Positions 11,018 to 21,755 of a stretch of 64,000 nucleotides of DNA are shown in pieces; the stretch's first letter is position 1; every line of letters begins with the position of its first letter. The notes under the pieces are model-generated. The model saw only the letters and a list, made by a program, of their open reading frames with translations. It did no database searches and had not been told where the DNA came from. Origin of the DNA: Gammaproteobacteria bacterium (GTDB lineage Bacteria; Pseudomonadota; Gammaproteobacteria; Xanthomonadales; Wenzhouxiangellaceae); the NCBI GenBank assembly GCA_021772985.1, contig JAJFKX010000019.1, positions 456,687 to 520,686 of the forward strand, written 5' to 3'. Both the position numbers and the translations under genes were made by a program.

Positions 11018-12247
11018 TCAGAACTCACCCTTGAACCAGCTTTTCATTCTGGACACCAAGCCTTCCTGCCCCTGACGGTAATAACGATTGGATAGGCCAC
11101 CGGCACGGCTACCATGCAGCAGCAAGCCGACACCTGCGGCATACGCGTGCTTGGTGACTACTTCAGATAACCCGGTGACATGTTCAGCCCTACCCAGCCG
11201 CACCGGCATATGGAATATTTCCTCAGCCAGCTCAACCACACCATCCAGGTGTGCGGCACCACCGGTCAAAACCAGACCGGCTCGCACCATATTTTCAAAA
11301 CCGGTCCGCCTCAATTCAGCCTGTACCATTTGAAAAATTTCTCGGAAGCGGGCCTCAATAACCTGAGCCAGCGTTTCACGAGCCAGTCTCTGCGGTTGTC
11401 GATCACCAACACTAGGTACTTGAATCGTGTCTTCACCGCTAACCATTTGTACCAATGCACACCCAAACTTGATCTTGATATCTTCGGCATATTGGGTCGG
11501 GGTACGCAGCGCCACGGCAATGTCATTGCTGACTTGATCACCGGCAATTGGAACACACGCGGTATGACGGATTGCTCCACCTGCAAACACTGCTAAATCA
11601 GTAGTACCTGCTCCAATATCCAACAAACCAACACCCAGGTCTTTATCGTCATCGGTCAATACGGCGTTACTGGAAGCGATGGGTTGTAAGATCAGGTCAT
11701 CAACCTGCAAGCCACAGCGTGCAATGCACTTGGTCAAATTCTGCACAGCACTTTGCGCAGCAGTGACCACATGTACATGCGCCTCCAGACGTACTCCAGA
11801 CATACCTATGGGTTGCCGGATGCCATCCTGTTTATCGATCACGTATTCCTGCGGTAATACATGCAATATCCGTTGGTCTGCGGGCACTGCAACAGCCCGG
11901 GCCGCATCCAGCACCCGGTCTACATCTGAATCCGTTACCTCTTTATCCTTAATTGCCACAATCCCATGAGAATTCATACCACGGATATGATTGCCTGAAA
12001 TCCCTGCGTAAACCGATTGAATCTCACAGTCTGCCATTAATTCAGCTTCCTCAATGGCCCGCTGGATAGCGTGTTCAGTAGCTTCAATATCCACCACCAC
12101 CCCTCGCTTCAAACCGCGTGATGGATGTGAACCCAAACCGACAACTTCAACCATGCCGTCGGGGTGTTGTTCTGCAACTATCGCCACCACTTTGGCGGTG
12201 CCTACATCCAAACCGACGATCATTGACTTGTCATGCTTTCGTGCCAT
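11018..12247 (-). CDS. ftsA: Cell division protein FtsA
   Basis: 409 residues from the ATG at 12247, 2 bp after the ftsQ stop; a TTG two codons upstream (12253) is also in frame. FtsA is an actin-like ATPase that tethers FtsZ to the membrane. Visible are MIVGLDVGTAKVVAIVAE (phosphate 1), LLDIGAGTTDLAVF (phosphate 2), VLTGGAAHLDG (adenosine motif) and the C-terminal amphipathic membrane helix LVSRMKSWFKGEF. Confidence 0.97.
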   Translation of the reverse strand: MARKHDKSMIVGLDVGTAKVVAIVAEQHPDGMVEVVGLGSHPSRGLKRGVVVDIEATEHAIQRAIEEAELMADCEIQSVYAGISGNHIRGMNSHGIVAIKDKEVTDSDVDRVLDAARAVAVPADQRILHVLPQEYVIDKQDGIRQPIGMSGVRLEAHVHVVTAAQSAVQNLTKCIARCGLQVDDLILQPIASSNAVLTDDDKDLGVGLLDIGAGTTDLAVFAGGAIRHTACVPIAGDQVSNDIAVALRTPTQYAEDIKIKFGCALVQMVSGEDTIQVPSVGDRQPQRLARETLAQVIEARFREIFQMVQAELRRTGFENMVRAGLVLTGGAAHLDGVVELAEEIFHMPVRLGRAEHVTGLSEVVTKHAYAAGVGLLLHGSRAGGLSNRYYRQGQEGLVSRMKSWFKGEF

Positions 12248-12249
12248 CT

Positions 12250-13035
12250 TCAACCTCTATCCGTTGCTGGCGACTGTGTTATCTGCCCCGCTGCCAGCGG
12301 TGATTCAGTGACCGCTGATACCGGTTCACGGACCAATACCAAACCATTGCTGTAACGCATATCAATAATGGTCGGTCTGGTACCCTTGTTAACCAGCTCC
12401 GGCCACACATTAAGCATCCTGTTCAAGCGTTGTTGTTGATGTTCACGCCCAAGTTCAACCTGCAATTTTTCATCAAACATCACTTGCCAACTGCCACGTG
12501 CCGATAACGTCAACATGGTCAGTCGCAAGCCCTGCTCGGCCGCCTGTTGGCGCCAGTCCAGCCAGTTTCTAATGACCCGTTCACGGTGTTCATCCGGGCC
12601 GTTCAGGGTTGGTAAACCCTGAATACGGGTATTTCCGGCATCAGCAAATAATTGGCCGCGATCACTCAACAATTGCTGCTCACCCCAGTAAGCCACAGGG
12701 TGGTGTTCCTGAATGGTGATATATAAAGTATCCGGCCATTCCCTGCGCAATTCTGCACTGGCCACCCAGCTCAGCTGATTAACACTGGCAGTCAATGCCG
12801 TCATATCCAGCGCAAAGAAACCACCATCCAGCTGATCCAGCAACCGACCACGAACCTGATCATCACTGACTCTTTCACCCGGGCCATTAATCACCACCCA
12901 TTGAATCGGCCAACGATCACCTGCTATCCACCCTAGCCCCAGCCAGGTGACCAATAGCCCAAGACTAAGCAGAACCATGCACCACCAAAGCAATCCGTGG
13001 ACACGCCTTTCAGGTGTTTGCGCTGGTTGACTCAT
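12250..13035 (-). CDS. ftsQ: Cell division protein FtsQ
   Basis: 261 residues. It is a bitopic inner-membrane protein of the divisome (FtsQBL). It has a short cytoplasmic N-terminus, one membrane segment (about residues 16-38, LLWWCMVLLSLGLLVTWLGL), then a POTRA region with WVVINGPGERVSDDQVRGRL and the FtsQ domain with WVASAELRREWPDTLYITIQEHHPVAYW, typical of the family. The start overlaps the ddl stop as ATGA. Confidence 0.95.
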   Translation of the reverse strand: MSQPAQTPERRVHGLLWWCMVLLSLGLLVTWLGLGWIAGDRWPIQWVVINGPGERVSDDQVRGRLLDQLDGGFFALDMTALTASVNQLSWVASAELRREWPDTLYITIQEHHPVAYWGEQQLLSDRGQLFADAGNTRIQGLPTLNGPDEHRERVIRNWLDWRQQAAEQGLRLTMLTLSARGSWQVMFDEKLQVELGREHQQQRLNRMLNVWPELVNKGTRPTIIDMRYSNGLVLVREPVSAVTESPLAAGQITQSPATDRG

Positions 13036-13991
13036 AGCGGCGGCTGCATCGAGGTTTCCAGAATCGCCCAGATCAGTTGGTCATAGGTATAACCAGCCGC
13101 ATGGGCAGCTTTCGGCACCAAACTATGATTGGTCATACCTGGAACTGTATTAACTTCCAGTAGCCAGTTATTACCCTGCTGATCGCGCATGAAATCCACC
13201 CGCCCCCAGCCACTGACACCCACTGCCTGAACGGCGGCCCTGGTCTGTTGCTTTAGCACCTGTTCCTGCTCTTCACTCAGGGTATTGCCATCATAATGTG
13301 TGTTTTCGCTTTGATACTTTGAGTGATAATCGTAAAAACCATGTTCCGGCCTGATCCGCAAACTGGGGAACAGTGATTGCTGTACGAAAGCTACGGTGTA
13401 GTCATCACCATCAATGAACTTTTCAATCAGCAGCAATTTGTCATACTGCCGTGCTTCTGCGAGCGCATCGGGCAACTCTTCAAGTGTCTTTACAATACTG
13501 ATTCCGACCGTAGAACCCTGCTGGTTTGGTTTAACCACCACCGGCAACCACTGCTGCAGTAGATCCAGCTCATGCGCATCAGGCTGCCGATTATTTTCCA
13601 ACGCAATAAACTCTGCAGTCGGCAGTTTCAATTGCTGCCAGATTTGTTTGCTGCGAACTTTATCCATTGCCAGCGCAGTTCCCAATACATCACTGCCGGT
13701 CACCGGCAACTTATATGCATGCAACAAACCCTGCAGCACACCGTCCTCACCATCAGCACCGTGCAAGACGTTAAACACTCGATCAACAGTCTCGCCATTA
13801 ATCGTATTAATCAGTGCTGATAAACCATCAACTGCTACTGCCTTGATACCTTGATTTCGCAGCGATTCGAGTACCGCATTACCACTATCCAGCGATACTT
13901 CCCGCTCTGCAGATTGGCCGCCGTGCAATACCGCTACTTGACCAAATTCCGATGCGCGATGCACTTGACGATTCAAACCGACCCAATTCAT
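13032..13991 (-). CDS. ddl: D-alanine--D-alanine ligase
   Basis: 319 residues from the ATG at 13991, which overlaps the murC stop as ATGA like most junctions here; an ATG at 14009 would add six residues and overlap murC by 22 bp. The enzyme makes D-Ala-D-Ala for peptidoglycan precursors. ATP-grasp signatures are VLHGGQSAEREVSLDSG, NVLHGADGEDGVLQG, LPVVVKPNQQGSTVGI, and the Mg-binding end WLLEVNTVPGMTNHSLVP. The dcw location fits the DdlB type. Confidence 0.96.
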   Translation of the reverse strand: MNWVGLNRQVHRASEFGQVAVLHGGQSAEREVSLDSGNAVLESLRNQGIKAVAVDGLSALINTINGETVDRVFNVLHGADGEDGVLQGLLHAYKLPVTGSDVLGTALAMDKVRSKQIWQQLKLPTAEFIALENNRQPDAHELDLLQQWLPVVVKPNQQGSTVGISIVKTLEELPDALAEARQYDKLLLIEKFIDGDDYTVAFVQQSLFPSLRIRPEHGFYDYHSKYQSENTHYDGNTLSEEQEQVLKQQTRAAVQAVGVSGWGRVDFMRDQQGNNWLLEVNTVPGMTNHSLVPKAAHAAGYTYDQLIWAILETSMQPPL

Positions 13992-15409
13992 GCCGTTAGC
14001 CCCTGACATAAACTTGCGCCGACCCGCCCTATATCACCAGCTCCTAACAACAGCACCAGATCATCCGGCTGTAACAGCGCCGGCAATTCATAACTCAATT
14101 CATCCAAGCCTGGAATAAGAATGGGTTCGCTCTTACCACGTGCCCGGATCGCCTGACATAACCGGGCACTGTTCACGCCATCTAAAGGCTCTTCTCCAGC
14201 CGGATAAACATCAGTAATGACCAACACATCCGCAGCACCACTAAGCACACCGGCAAAATCATCAAATAATGCCCGGGTACGTGAATACCGATGCGGCTGA
14301 AACACTGCAACCAGGCGATGTTCAGGCCAGCCTTGTCGGGCGGCTTCCAGGGTTGCTGATAATTCTGTCGGATGGTGCCCATAGTCTTCATAGATCAAAG
14401 CATGGCCATTGCCAACCGATGCTGTGCCGACCAGCGCAAACCGCCGGTGGATTCCTTCGAATTCGCTTAAACAACTTTGAATATTTTCAGCAGATATTCC
14501 CAACTCCAGCGCCACAGCAATTGCACCCAAAGCATTACGTACGTTATGTTCGCCAGGCAAATTCAGCTCAACAGGAATAGGTGCGGTTTCCTGCAAGCAG
14601 AGCTCAAAAGACATTCGCCCACCTTTTTGCTGTAGGTTTTGGGCACGAATGTCAGCGCTCTCATTTAATCCATAAGTCACAACCGAACGTGCTACATCCG
14701 GCACTAAACGTACAACTTCAGCATCATCGGTACATAAAATAGCTTGTCCATAAAAGGGCAGATGATGAAGAAATTCCAAAAAGGCCAATCTTAGCCTTGC
14801 AAAACTATTATCGTAATTTTCCAAATGATCACGGTCGATATTGGTAACCACCGAGATAACTGGTTGCAGCAATAAAAATGACCCATCGCTTTCATCCGCT
14901 TCGGCCACAAGGTATTGGCCTTCACCTAATCGGGCATGACTACCGAAAGCGTTAACCAAACCGCCAATAATAAAGGTTGGATCCAATCCACCTTCAGCCA
15001 ACAAACTGGCGGTCAAACTGGTGGTGGTGGTTTTTCCATGGGTTCCGGCAACAGCGATTCCTTCGCGGAAGCGCATCAACTCAGCAAGCATTTCAGCTCG
15101 TCTTACCACAGGAATACGCTTAACATGCGCAGCCTGCAATTCAGGGTTGTCAGTGGTAATAGCGGTGGATACCACCAATACATCGGCGTTTTTAATATTT
15201 TCAGAAGAATGTCCGATAAATACTCTTGCGCCCAGCTGTTGTAAATGCTCAGTTACCTTGCTGGTACGTATATCTGAACCGCTGACAGCAAACCCAAGAT
15301 TTATCAATACCTCGGCAATACCGCTCATTCCGCTGCCACCGATGCCAACCAAATGCACACCGCGAATGCGCCGCATGAAACTGGAACCTGGAATTGGCAT
15401 GTGTCTCAT
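13988..15409 (-). CDS. murC: UDP-N-acetylmuramate--L-alanine ligase MurC
   Basis: 473 residues from the ATG at 15409, which overlaps the murG stop (ATGA); a further in-frame start lies at 15430. The enzyme adds L-Ala to UDP-MurNAc. Visible are the N-terminal HLVGIGGSGMSGIAEVL, the ATP loop VAGTHGKTTTTSLTA, EADESDGSFLLLQP, ALIYEDYGHHPTELSATL and the C-terminal AVFQPHRYSRT. Confidence 0.97.
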   Translation of the reverse strand: MRHMPIPGSSFMRRIRGVHLVGIGGSGMSGIAEVLINLGFAVSGSDIRTSKVTEHLQQLGARVFIGHSSENIKNADVLVVSTAITTDNPELQAAHVKRIPVVRRAEMLAELMRFREGIAVAGTHGKTTTTSLTASLLAEGGLDPTFIIGGLVNAFGSHARLGEGQYLVAEADESDGSFLLLQPVISVVTNIDRDHLENYDNSFARLRLAFLEFLHHLPFYGQAILCTDDAEVVRLVPDVARSVVTYGLNESADIRAQNLQQKGGRMSFELCLQETAPIPVELNLPGEHNVRNALGAIAVALELGISAENIQSCLSEFEGIHRRFALVGTASVGNGHALIYEDYGHHPTELSATLEAARQGWPEHRLVAVFQPHRYSRTRALFDDFAGVLSGAADVLVITDVYPAGEEPLDGVNSARLCQAIRARGKSEPILIPGLDELSYELPALLQPDDLVLLLGAGDIGRVGASLCQGLTA

Positions 15410-16515
15410 AACGCATCCACCTGCAGACATATATCTGCCAACTGCCGTGCAGAGTGCTGTGGATGTAATTGCTGTGCGGCCTTTGCCATGAGCAATAATC
15501 GTTCTCGATCAGATAACAAATTGGCCAAATCCTTGGCGGTGTCCAGCAGTTGTAATTGCGCATCTGTCATCATCACTGCAGCACCGGCTGTTGTCAGCAC
15601 CTTGGCATTAGCAGTTTGGTGATCATCGACTGCATGTGGGAACGGCACCAGTAAACTGGCAACACCCACGGCAGCCAGTTCACTGACAGTCATGGCACCT
15701 GAGCGGGCGATCACAATATCGGCCCACGCATAGGCACCAGCCATATCTTCAATGAACATTTCAATATTGGGTTTTAGTCCGGTTGCCTGATAAGCGTTAC
15801 GGCATTCAGCTTCACGTCGGGCACCGCATTGATGGCGAATACTCAGGGCACCTCCATCCACACCGGCAAGCAACATCGGCAGGTAAATATTCAATGCCCG
15901 GGCACCCTGACTACCGCCCAATATCAGTACGTTCAGAGGGGCTTTCACACGTGCCTGATAACGCTTTTCCGGCAATGCCAACTGCAGACATGACTCACGC
16001 ACCGGATTACCAACTGTCAATGCCTGTAATTTATCGGGGAAACTGTCGGCAAATCCCTGACATACCACTTTGGCAATCCGTGCTAACACCCTGTTGGTTA
16101 AACCCGGGTGGCGATTCTGCTCATGCACAATCAGCGGCAAGCCCAGGCTGCGTGCTGCCAGCCCGCCAGGCCCTGCGGCAAAACCGCCCATACTGAGCAC
16201 ACTGCCCGGCTGTAAATCCTTAAGCAACTTTCGTGCTGCCAGCACACTTTGAGTCAACACCCAGGGCATGGCTGCCCAGCGCAAGATACCTTTACCACGC
16301 AGGCTTTTAATAGCTAAACCATGGAACCAATAGCCCCGCTCCGGCACCAGTTGTGCTTCCATACCGGCACTGCTTCCTAACCAGGAAACACGGTGTCCGC
16401 GAGCAGCCAACTCATCTGCTACCGCCAATCCCGGCATGATGTGACCACCTGTCCCACCTGCCAGAATCGCTACATGCTTGGGCACAAAATTTCGCATGCG
16501 TTCTGGAATATTCAT
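15406..16515 (-). CDS. murG: UDP-GlcNAc:undecaprenyl-PP-MurNAc-pentapeptide transferase MurG
   Basis: 369 residues. It is a peripheral membrane glycosyltransferase (GT28) that makes lipid II from lipid I. Visible are ILAGGTGGHIMPGLAVADEL at the N-terminus, LSMGGFAAGPGGLAARSLGLP, VLILGGSQGARALN and the UDP-binding C-terminal stretch IARSGAMTVSELAAVGVASLLVPFPHA. The start overlaps the ftsW stop as ATGA. Confidence 0.97.
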   Translation of the reverse strand: MNIPERMRNFVPKHVAILAGGTGGHIMPGLAVADELAARGHRVSWLGSSAGMEAQLVPERGYWFHGLAIKSLRGKGILRWAAMPWVLTQSVLAARKLLKDLQPGSVLSMGGFAAGPGGLAARSLGLPLIVHEQNRHPGLTNRVLARIAKVVCQGFADSFPDKLQALTVGNPVRESCLQLALPEKRYQARVKAPLNVLILGGSQGARALNIYLPMLLAGVDGGALSIRHQCGARREAECRNAYQATGLKPNIEMFIEDMAGAYAWADIVIARSGAMTVSELAAVGVASLLVPFPHAVDDHQTANAKVLTTAGAAVMMTDAQLQLLDTAKDLANLLSDRERLLLMAKAAQQLHPQHSARQLADICLQVDAL

Positions 16516-17720
16516 GCCATGGACCCCACTGAAAAATCTCGTCGCCCGGTGTTATTGCGTGTTTGAGGACGCGCGAGCCGGGTACGATCCAACTCCAGTT
16601 TGACCCGGATCACGATAGCAATAGCGATACAAGTCATCAACAAACTGCTGCCACCTGAACTTATCAATGGCAAGGTCAAGCCTTTGGTCGGCAACACTCC
16701 CAGGTTAACGCCCATATTAATCAGTGCCTGCATAGCCAGCCATAGGCCAACCCCCCAACAGACAAAGCCGGCAAATGGCTGAGCTTCCCGGTGTGCTTGT
16801 AATCCTATCAACAAGATCCGGGTAATCAGGGCAAAATACAGCACTATTACACACAGTACGCCGACCAAACCCAGCTCTTCTGCCATGACTGCGAAAATAA
16901 AATCTGTATGAGCTTCGGGTAGATAAAAAAGTTTTTGCACGCTTGCCCCCAGACCCACGCCAAACAATTCACCCCGACCGACTGCAATTAATGCCTGAGC
17001 CAACTGAAAGCCACTGCCATTTACATCCGCCCAGGGGTCCAGAAAACTTACAATCCGACGCAACCTGTAAGGCTCCAACGCGGCATAGCCGAACATTGGC
17101 GTGGCCGCAACCAGCAATATCATCAGGTAACGCCAGGCGGCACCTGCCAAAAACAGTAAGCCAATCGTTATTGCCGCCAGTACCATGGCACTACCCAAAT
17201 CTGGCTGTGCCAGCAAGATGACTGATAACAATGCCACCAAACCCAATGGTTTTAATGTTTCAAAGAACCGGTTTGGCAACAGGTTGGCACGTTGTTCCAG
17301 ATAACCCGCAAGATAGATAATCAACATCAGTTTGACCACTTCGACCACCTGAAAGCGGGCAACACCCAGATTAATCCAACGACTGCTGCCATTCACCTCA
17401 GCACCCAGGCCAGGCACCAGTGGGAGCAGAATCACCAAGACCATCAACAACAACATCGCCTTGCTGCATTTTTGCAGCCAGCGAACTGGCACACGCAGGC
17501 AAATCATGCCCAGCAATACTCCGCCTGCCAGAAAAATACCATGTCGGATAAGGTAATAATAAGGGCTGACGCCATGATCAACGGCAATCGCGCCGGAAGC
17601 CGAACCAACCATTACCAAGCCCAATAATGCCAATAGCAGCGCCGGCAGCAACACTGCTTTATCAACAGTCAACTGCCGAACTCGGTCCTGCCAGCGATGG
17701 GCTTGCATGCGTACCGCCAT
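16512..17720 (-). CDS. ftsW: Peptidoglycan polymerase FtsW (SEDS family)
   Basis: 402 residues with about ten hydrophobic segments. FtsW polymerises septal glycan together with FtsI. Family signatures include GVSPYYYLIRHGIFLAGG, LVVVLPLVPGLG-like membrane segments, the extracellular loop GSSRWINLGVARFQVVEVVKL, and GVNLGVLPTKGLTLPLISSGGSSLL near the C-terminus. Its start overlaps the last base of the mraY stop. Confidence 0.96.
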   Translation of the reverse strand: MAVRMQAHRWQDRVRQLTVDKAVLLPALLLALLGLVMVGSASGAIAVDHGVSPYYYLIRHGIFLAGGVLLGMICLRVPVRWLQKCSKAMLLLMVLVILLPLVPGLGAEVNGSSRWINLGVARFQVVEVVKLMLIIYLAGYLEQRANLLPNRFFETLKPLGLVALLSVILLAQPDLGSAMVLAAITIGLLFLAGAAWRYLMILLVAATPMFGYAALEPYRLRRIVSFLDPWADVNGSGFQLAQALIAVGRGELFGVGLGASVQKLFYLPEAHTDFIFAVMAEELGLVGVLCVIVLYFALITRILLIGLQAHREAQPFAGFVCWGVGLWLAMQALINMGVNLGVLPTKGLTLPLISSGGSSLLMTCIAIAIVIRVKLELDRTRLARPQTRNNTGRRDFSVGSMA

Positions 17721-18802
17721 TACCGCACTTTAAGCGTTGCCAGACTGAGCAAGACCAGCACCACCGAAATAATCCAGAAACGCACAATCACGCGTGGCTC
17801 CGGCCAGCCTTTAAGCTCAAAATGATGGTGTATAGGTGCCATTCGAAACACCCGTTTGCCAGTCAGTTTGAATGAAGCCACTTGAATGATTACTGATACG
17901 GTTTCAATCACAAACAAACCGCTCATCAGGATAAATGCCAGCTCATGCCTTACAATCAGAGCCACTGTTGCCAGCGCTGCACCGATTGATAGAGCACCAA
18001 TATCTCCCATGAATACCTGGGCCGGGTATGTGTTAAACCACAAAAACCCAAGACCGGCACCAGCAAGCGCCGCGCAAAAAATAGCCAGTTCACCTGCACC
18101 GGCAATGTAAGGAATGCCCAGATAATCAGCAAACACCACGTTGCCGGTTGCATATGCAAAAATACCCATTGCACTGGCCACCAATACCGACGGCATAATT
18201 GCCAAACCATCCAGACCATCAGTCAAATTGACTGCATTGCTGAAACCGACCACCATCAAATACGCCCAGGCAATAAAGCCGACACCCAAAGGCAACCATA
18301 AGCCTTTGAAAAACGGAATCAACAACATGGTCTGTTCCGCCAAAGTGGCATTTTGATACAGGTAATATGCTACCCCTATACCCAGTATCGATTGCGCCAG
18401 ATACTTCCAGCGGGCAGGCAATCCCCGGCTGTTTTTCAATACTAGCTTGCGGTAATCATCGAGCCAGCCAATCAATCCAAAACCAAGTGCAACCAGCACT
18501 ACCAGCCACACATAAGCATTGCTCAAATCACCCCATAGCATCACCGATAAAATCATCGTGAATAAAATCAGCACCCCGCCCATGGTGGGTGTTCCAGCCT
18601 TGCTCAGATGTGATTGCGGACCATCGTCTCGAATCGGCTGGCCAACCTGGCGGGTTTGCAGATGTCTAATCATCCATGGGCCAATCGTCAGAGACAGTGC
18701 CAATGAGGTCAGCGCCGCTAAAATAGATCGAAAAGTCAGATAACTGAACAGATTGAAATCAGCGTTATATTGAGCCAGTAATTCAGTTAACCAATAAAGC
18801 AT
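17720..18802 (-). CDS. mraY: Phospho-MurNAc-pentapeptide translocase MraY
   Basis: 360 residues, the same length as E. coli MraY, from the ATG at 18802, which overlaps the murF stop (TGATG); a longer frame to 18859 is rejected for this reason. MraY makes lipid I. Visible are [17 protein letters not shown], the catalytic [30 protein letters not shown] and [20 protein letters not shown]. Ten or so membrane segments are apparent. Confidence 0.98.
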   Translation of the reverse strand: MLYWLTELLAQYNADFNLFSYLTFRSILAALTSLALSLTIGPWMIRHLQTRQVGQPIRDDGPQSHLSKAGTPTMGGVLILFTMILSVMLWGDLSNAYVWLVVLVALGFGLIGWLDDYRKLVLKNSRGLPARWKYLAQSILGIGVAYYLYQNATLAEQTMLLIPFFKGLWLPLGVGFIAWAYLMVVGFSNAVNLTDGLDGLAIMPSVLVASAMGIFAYATGNVVFADYLGIPYIAGAGELAIFCAALAGAGLGFLWFNTYPAQVFMGDIGALSIGAALATVALIVRHELAFILMSGLFVIETVSVIIQVASFKLTGKRVFRMAPIHHHFELKGWPEPRVIVRFWIISVVLVLLSLATLKVR

Positions 18803-20205
18803 CAGACCGCTCTCCCAAGTTTGCATGTGGCATCCTGCAGCGGCAAATGACGGTCGCAATCAATAACTGTCAATGCATTCACCACCAACTCCATTCCTGC
18901 TGCCCGTGAACCTTTCACCAGCAAACTGACTTGCGCATTCAGTTGGTCTTGCAATGCGTCAATCAACATAGTCTTCTCCGGGTAATGCTCTGCACCAGCA
19001 CCAAACCCGGCAATAGCGTGGCGGCTTAGCTCACCAGTAGCATACAAACGACTGATACCACTGGCTCGTGCTTGCTCACCCGCTTGCCAATGCAGTTGTG
19101 GACTTTGCTGGCCAAGTTCACCCATATCTCCCAGGGCCAACCAGCATTCGCGATCATTGTCTGTTTCAGCCAAAGATTCCAGCGCAGCTGTCAGCGAACC
19201 CGGGTTAGCGTTATAGGTATCGTCAATAATGATTGATCCACGCATCCCGGCTTTGCGCTGAAGCCGGCCTTGATAACCAGCGTAACTGCTTAACCCGACA
19301 GCAATAACTGCAGGATCAATCTGCATAGCCAGTGCAGCGATTATTGCTGCCGCGGCGTTGTCACGATTATGTCGACCTGGAACCTGCAGGCGACAATCCA
19401 ATTCACCTCCTGCAAAGGAAAAATGCACCACTCCAGCAGTTTCATGCCAGTGCACATCAGCAGCTTGCCGGGACCCAAAAGTCTGGCTATTCAAATTCCC
19501 TGCAGCCTGTCTCAGCAACTCAACATGCTCGCAGCAAAGCGGATATATCGCCAAACCGTCCGCCTGCAGGTTTGCAAACAACTCAGCTTTGGTTCGCGCC
19601 ACACCTTCCAGGTTCTTGAGACGTTCCAGATGCGCCGACCCAATATGGGTAATTATTCCAATTTGAGGTTGCGCCAGTTCTGCCAGCAAATGAATATCGC
19701 CTGGCTGCCCGGCGCCTAACTCCAACACTGCCACTTGATGCTGCTGATTTAATTCCAGCAGCATCAACGGTAAACCCAACTCATTATTGCGATTACCGGT
19801 GGTAATCAGTGCCTTATATCCAGCAGCTGCGAGAATACCTGCCAGCATTTCTTTAACCGTGGTTTTCCCATTACTGCCGGTAACCCCAATAACCGGCAGA
19901 TTAAATTGCTTTCGCCAATACGCTGCCAGTTTTAATAATGCCTGATGAACATCGCTGACCACCACCTGCGGTAGCTGACCTTCAAGTTGACGTTCGACCA
20001 AGGCAGCAACAGCCCCAGCTGCTTGCGCTGCCGGCACAAAATCATGCCCATCCACGCGCGTCCCTTTGAATGCTGCGAACAACATGCCTTGCTGCAAAGT
20101 TCGAGTATCTATGTCGACACCACTGACCTGCTGCTGTCCCGCCTGCTCATCAGATAATTTACCACCAGTAATCTTGGCAACTTCTGTCAAGCTCAACTTC
20201 AACAT
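18802..20205 (-). CDS. murF: UDP-MurNAc-tripeptide--D-Ala-D-Ala ligase MurF
   Basis: 467 residues. It adds D-Ala-D-Ala to UDP-MurNAc-tripeptide. Visible are [15 protein letters not shown], the ATP loop [18 protein letters not shown], the segment [18 protein letters not shown], and [20 protein letters not shown] with [10 protein letters not shown]. The start overlaps murE by 7 bp. Confidence 0.97.
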   Translation of the reverse strand: MLKLSLTEVAKITGGKLSDEQAGQQQVSGVDIDTRTLQQGMLFAAFKGTRVDGHDFVPAAQAAGAVAALVERQLEGQLPQVVVSDVHQALLKLAAYWRKQFNLPVIGVTGSNGKTTVKEMLAGILAAAGYKALITTGNRNNELGLPLMLLELNQQHQVAVLELGAGQPGDIHLLAELAQPQIGIITHIGSAHLERLKNLEGVARTKAELFANLQADGLAIYPLCCEHVELLRQAAGNLNSQTFGSRQAADVHWHETAGVVHFSFAGGELDCRLQVPGRHNRDNAAAAIIAALAMQIDPAVIAVGLSSYAGYQGRLQRKAGMRGSIIIDDTYNANPGSLTAALESLAETDNDRECWLALGDMGELGQQSPQLHWQAGEQARASGISRLYATGELSRHAIAGFGAGAEHYPEKTMLIDALQDQLNAQVSLLVKGSRAAGMELVVNALTVIDCDRHLPLQDATCKLGRAV

Positions 20206-21755
20206 GCCAGTTGCTCCAGAATCTGTGCTGCCACGCTAACATCGTCAAAAGGCAATCGGCGATCACCAATCTGCTGAGTTTGCTCATGCCCTTTACCAGC
20301 GATCAAAATGCAATCCCCCTGATGTGCACCGGTTATCGCCTGACGGATAGCTGACTCCCGATCAACTTCCAGTTGAACCTGTTCCGGATGCTGAAAACCT
20401 TCCCGGATATCATTCAATATCGTTTCAGGTTGTTCCTCCCTGGGGTTATCACTGGTGATAATGATGCGATCCGACAATCGTTCTGCAATGCTGCCCATTT
20501 GTGCACGTTTGCCACGATCCCGTTCACCCCCGCAACCAAACACACACCACAGATCCGACTGTGTATGCCGGCGGCAACTTCGCAATGCATTGTCCAAGGC
20601 ATCAGGCGTATGTGCATAATCCACAATCACCAACGGCTGTTGAGTTTGCCCAGGTACGCATTGCATTCGCCCGGGTACCGGCTGTAGTTTTTCAAGTGCG
20701 TTTAACATCTGCCCAAAGGGAACCCGCAGACTACCCAGGCAAGCAATACACGTAGCTAAGTTGGCTGCATTAAAACCACCCAGTAACCCGGTCTGCACGT
20801 CTGCGCAACCCCAGGGGCTGGAAATACTTATCTGCAACCCAGCGGGGCCTTTTTTTGACGCTTGATCCAGCATCACCGTGATGTCTGCCTGCTTTCCAGC
20901 AGCACTGGTGGTAAGCACCTGAACAGTTGCCGGCATCACCTTTTTGACGGTTGCTGCCAATTCAACACCATATTGATCATCGATACCTATCACAGCCGCA
21001 CCGATTGGATGATCAGTAAACAAACGAAGTTTAGCCTTCAAGTAAGCAGCCATATCACCGTGGTAATCCAGATGGTCCTGGCTTAAATTTGTAAATGCAG
21101 CAATTGCGAAACGGGTACCTTTGGTACGCTGTTGTATTAATGCGTGTGAAGAAACTTCGATCGCTGCCAGGCTTACACTTTGCGCCACTAGCCTCGCCAG
21201 TGATCGCTGCAAACTGATGCAATCCGGGGTTGTGTGTGTGGCATTATGCAGTTGTTCTACCAAACCCCAGCCCAAAGTCCCTAGCATGGCACCTGGCTGG
21301 TCCCAGATATTGCCGGCCATTTGTGCCAGGAAGTGTACACATGAACTTTTGCCATTGGTTCCGGTAATACCGATAACCGGAAGCTTGGCTGATGGATCAT
21401 TGTAATACGCCACCGCCAACCGGGATAAATATCTGGACAAACCAGATACTGCAATTACCCTTTTCCATGTGATCGACCCGATTTTGTCCAGATCACCCAG
21501 CAGCATGTCATCCACCAGACAACATGCAGCTCCTTGGGCAAGCGCGTGCTCGATATATCTTAAGCCGTCACCATGCGCAGACTTGATCGCCAAAAACACA
21601 TCACCCGTTGAAACCTGACGTGAATCAGTAACCAGTTCCTTGACCGGCATGCCCATATACTCGAGTGATGCATCAACTGGCTCCAAACCAGGAACCGATG
21701 ACAGCAATTCACCAACGGTGCATTGACTGAATGCAACTGATGGTGGGCAGCTCAT
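20199..21755 (-). CDS. murE: UDP-MurNAc-L-Ala-D-Glu--2,6-diaminopimelate ligase MurE
   Basis: 518 residues, slightly long for the family. It adds the third amino acid to the peptidoglycan stem. Visible are DVFLAIKSAHGDGLRYI, the ATP loop VIGITGTNGKSSCVHFLAQ, TTPDCISLQRSLA, FTNLSQDHLDYHGDM, VDYAHTPDALDNAL and TSDNPREEQPETI. The D-N-P-R segment is the diaminopimelate-specificity motif, so meso-DAP rather than lysine is predicted. The start overlaps the ftsI stop as ATGA. Confidence 0.97.
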   Translation of the reverse strand: MSCPPSVAFSQCTVGELLSSVPGLEPVDASLEYMGMPVKELVTDSRQVSTGDVFLAIKSAHGDGLRYIEHALAQGAACCLVDDMLLGDLDKIGSITWKRVIAVSGLSRYLSRLAVAYYNDPSAKLPVIGITGTNGKSSCVHFLAQMAGNIWDQPGAMLGTLGWGLVEQLHNATHTTPDCISLQRSLARLVAQSVSLAAIEVSSHALIQQRTKGTRFAIAAFTNLSQDHLDYHGDMAAYLKAKLRLFTDHPIGAAVIGIDDQYGVELAATVKKVMPATVQVLTTSAAGKQADITVMLDQASKKGPAGLQISISSPWGCADVQTGLLGGFNAANLATCIACLGSLRVPFGQMLNALEKLQPVPGRMQCVPGQTQQPLVIVDYAHTPDALDNALRSCRRHTQSDLWCVFGCGGERDRGKRAQMGSIAERLSDRIIITSDNPREEQPETILNDIREGFQHPEQVQLEVDRESAIRQAITGAHQGDCILIAGKGHEQTQQIGDRRLPFDDVSVAAQILEQLAC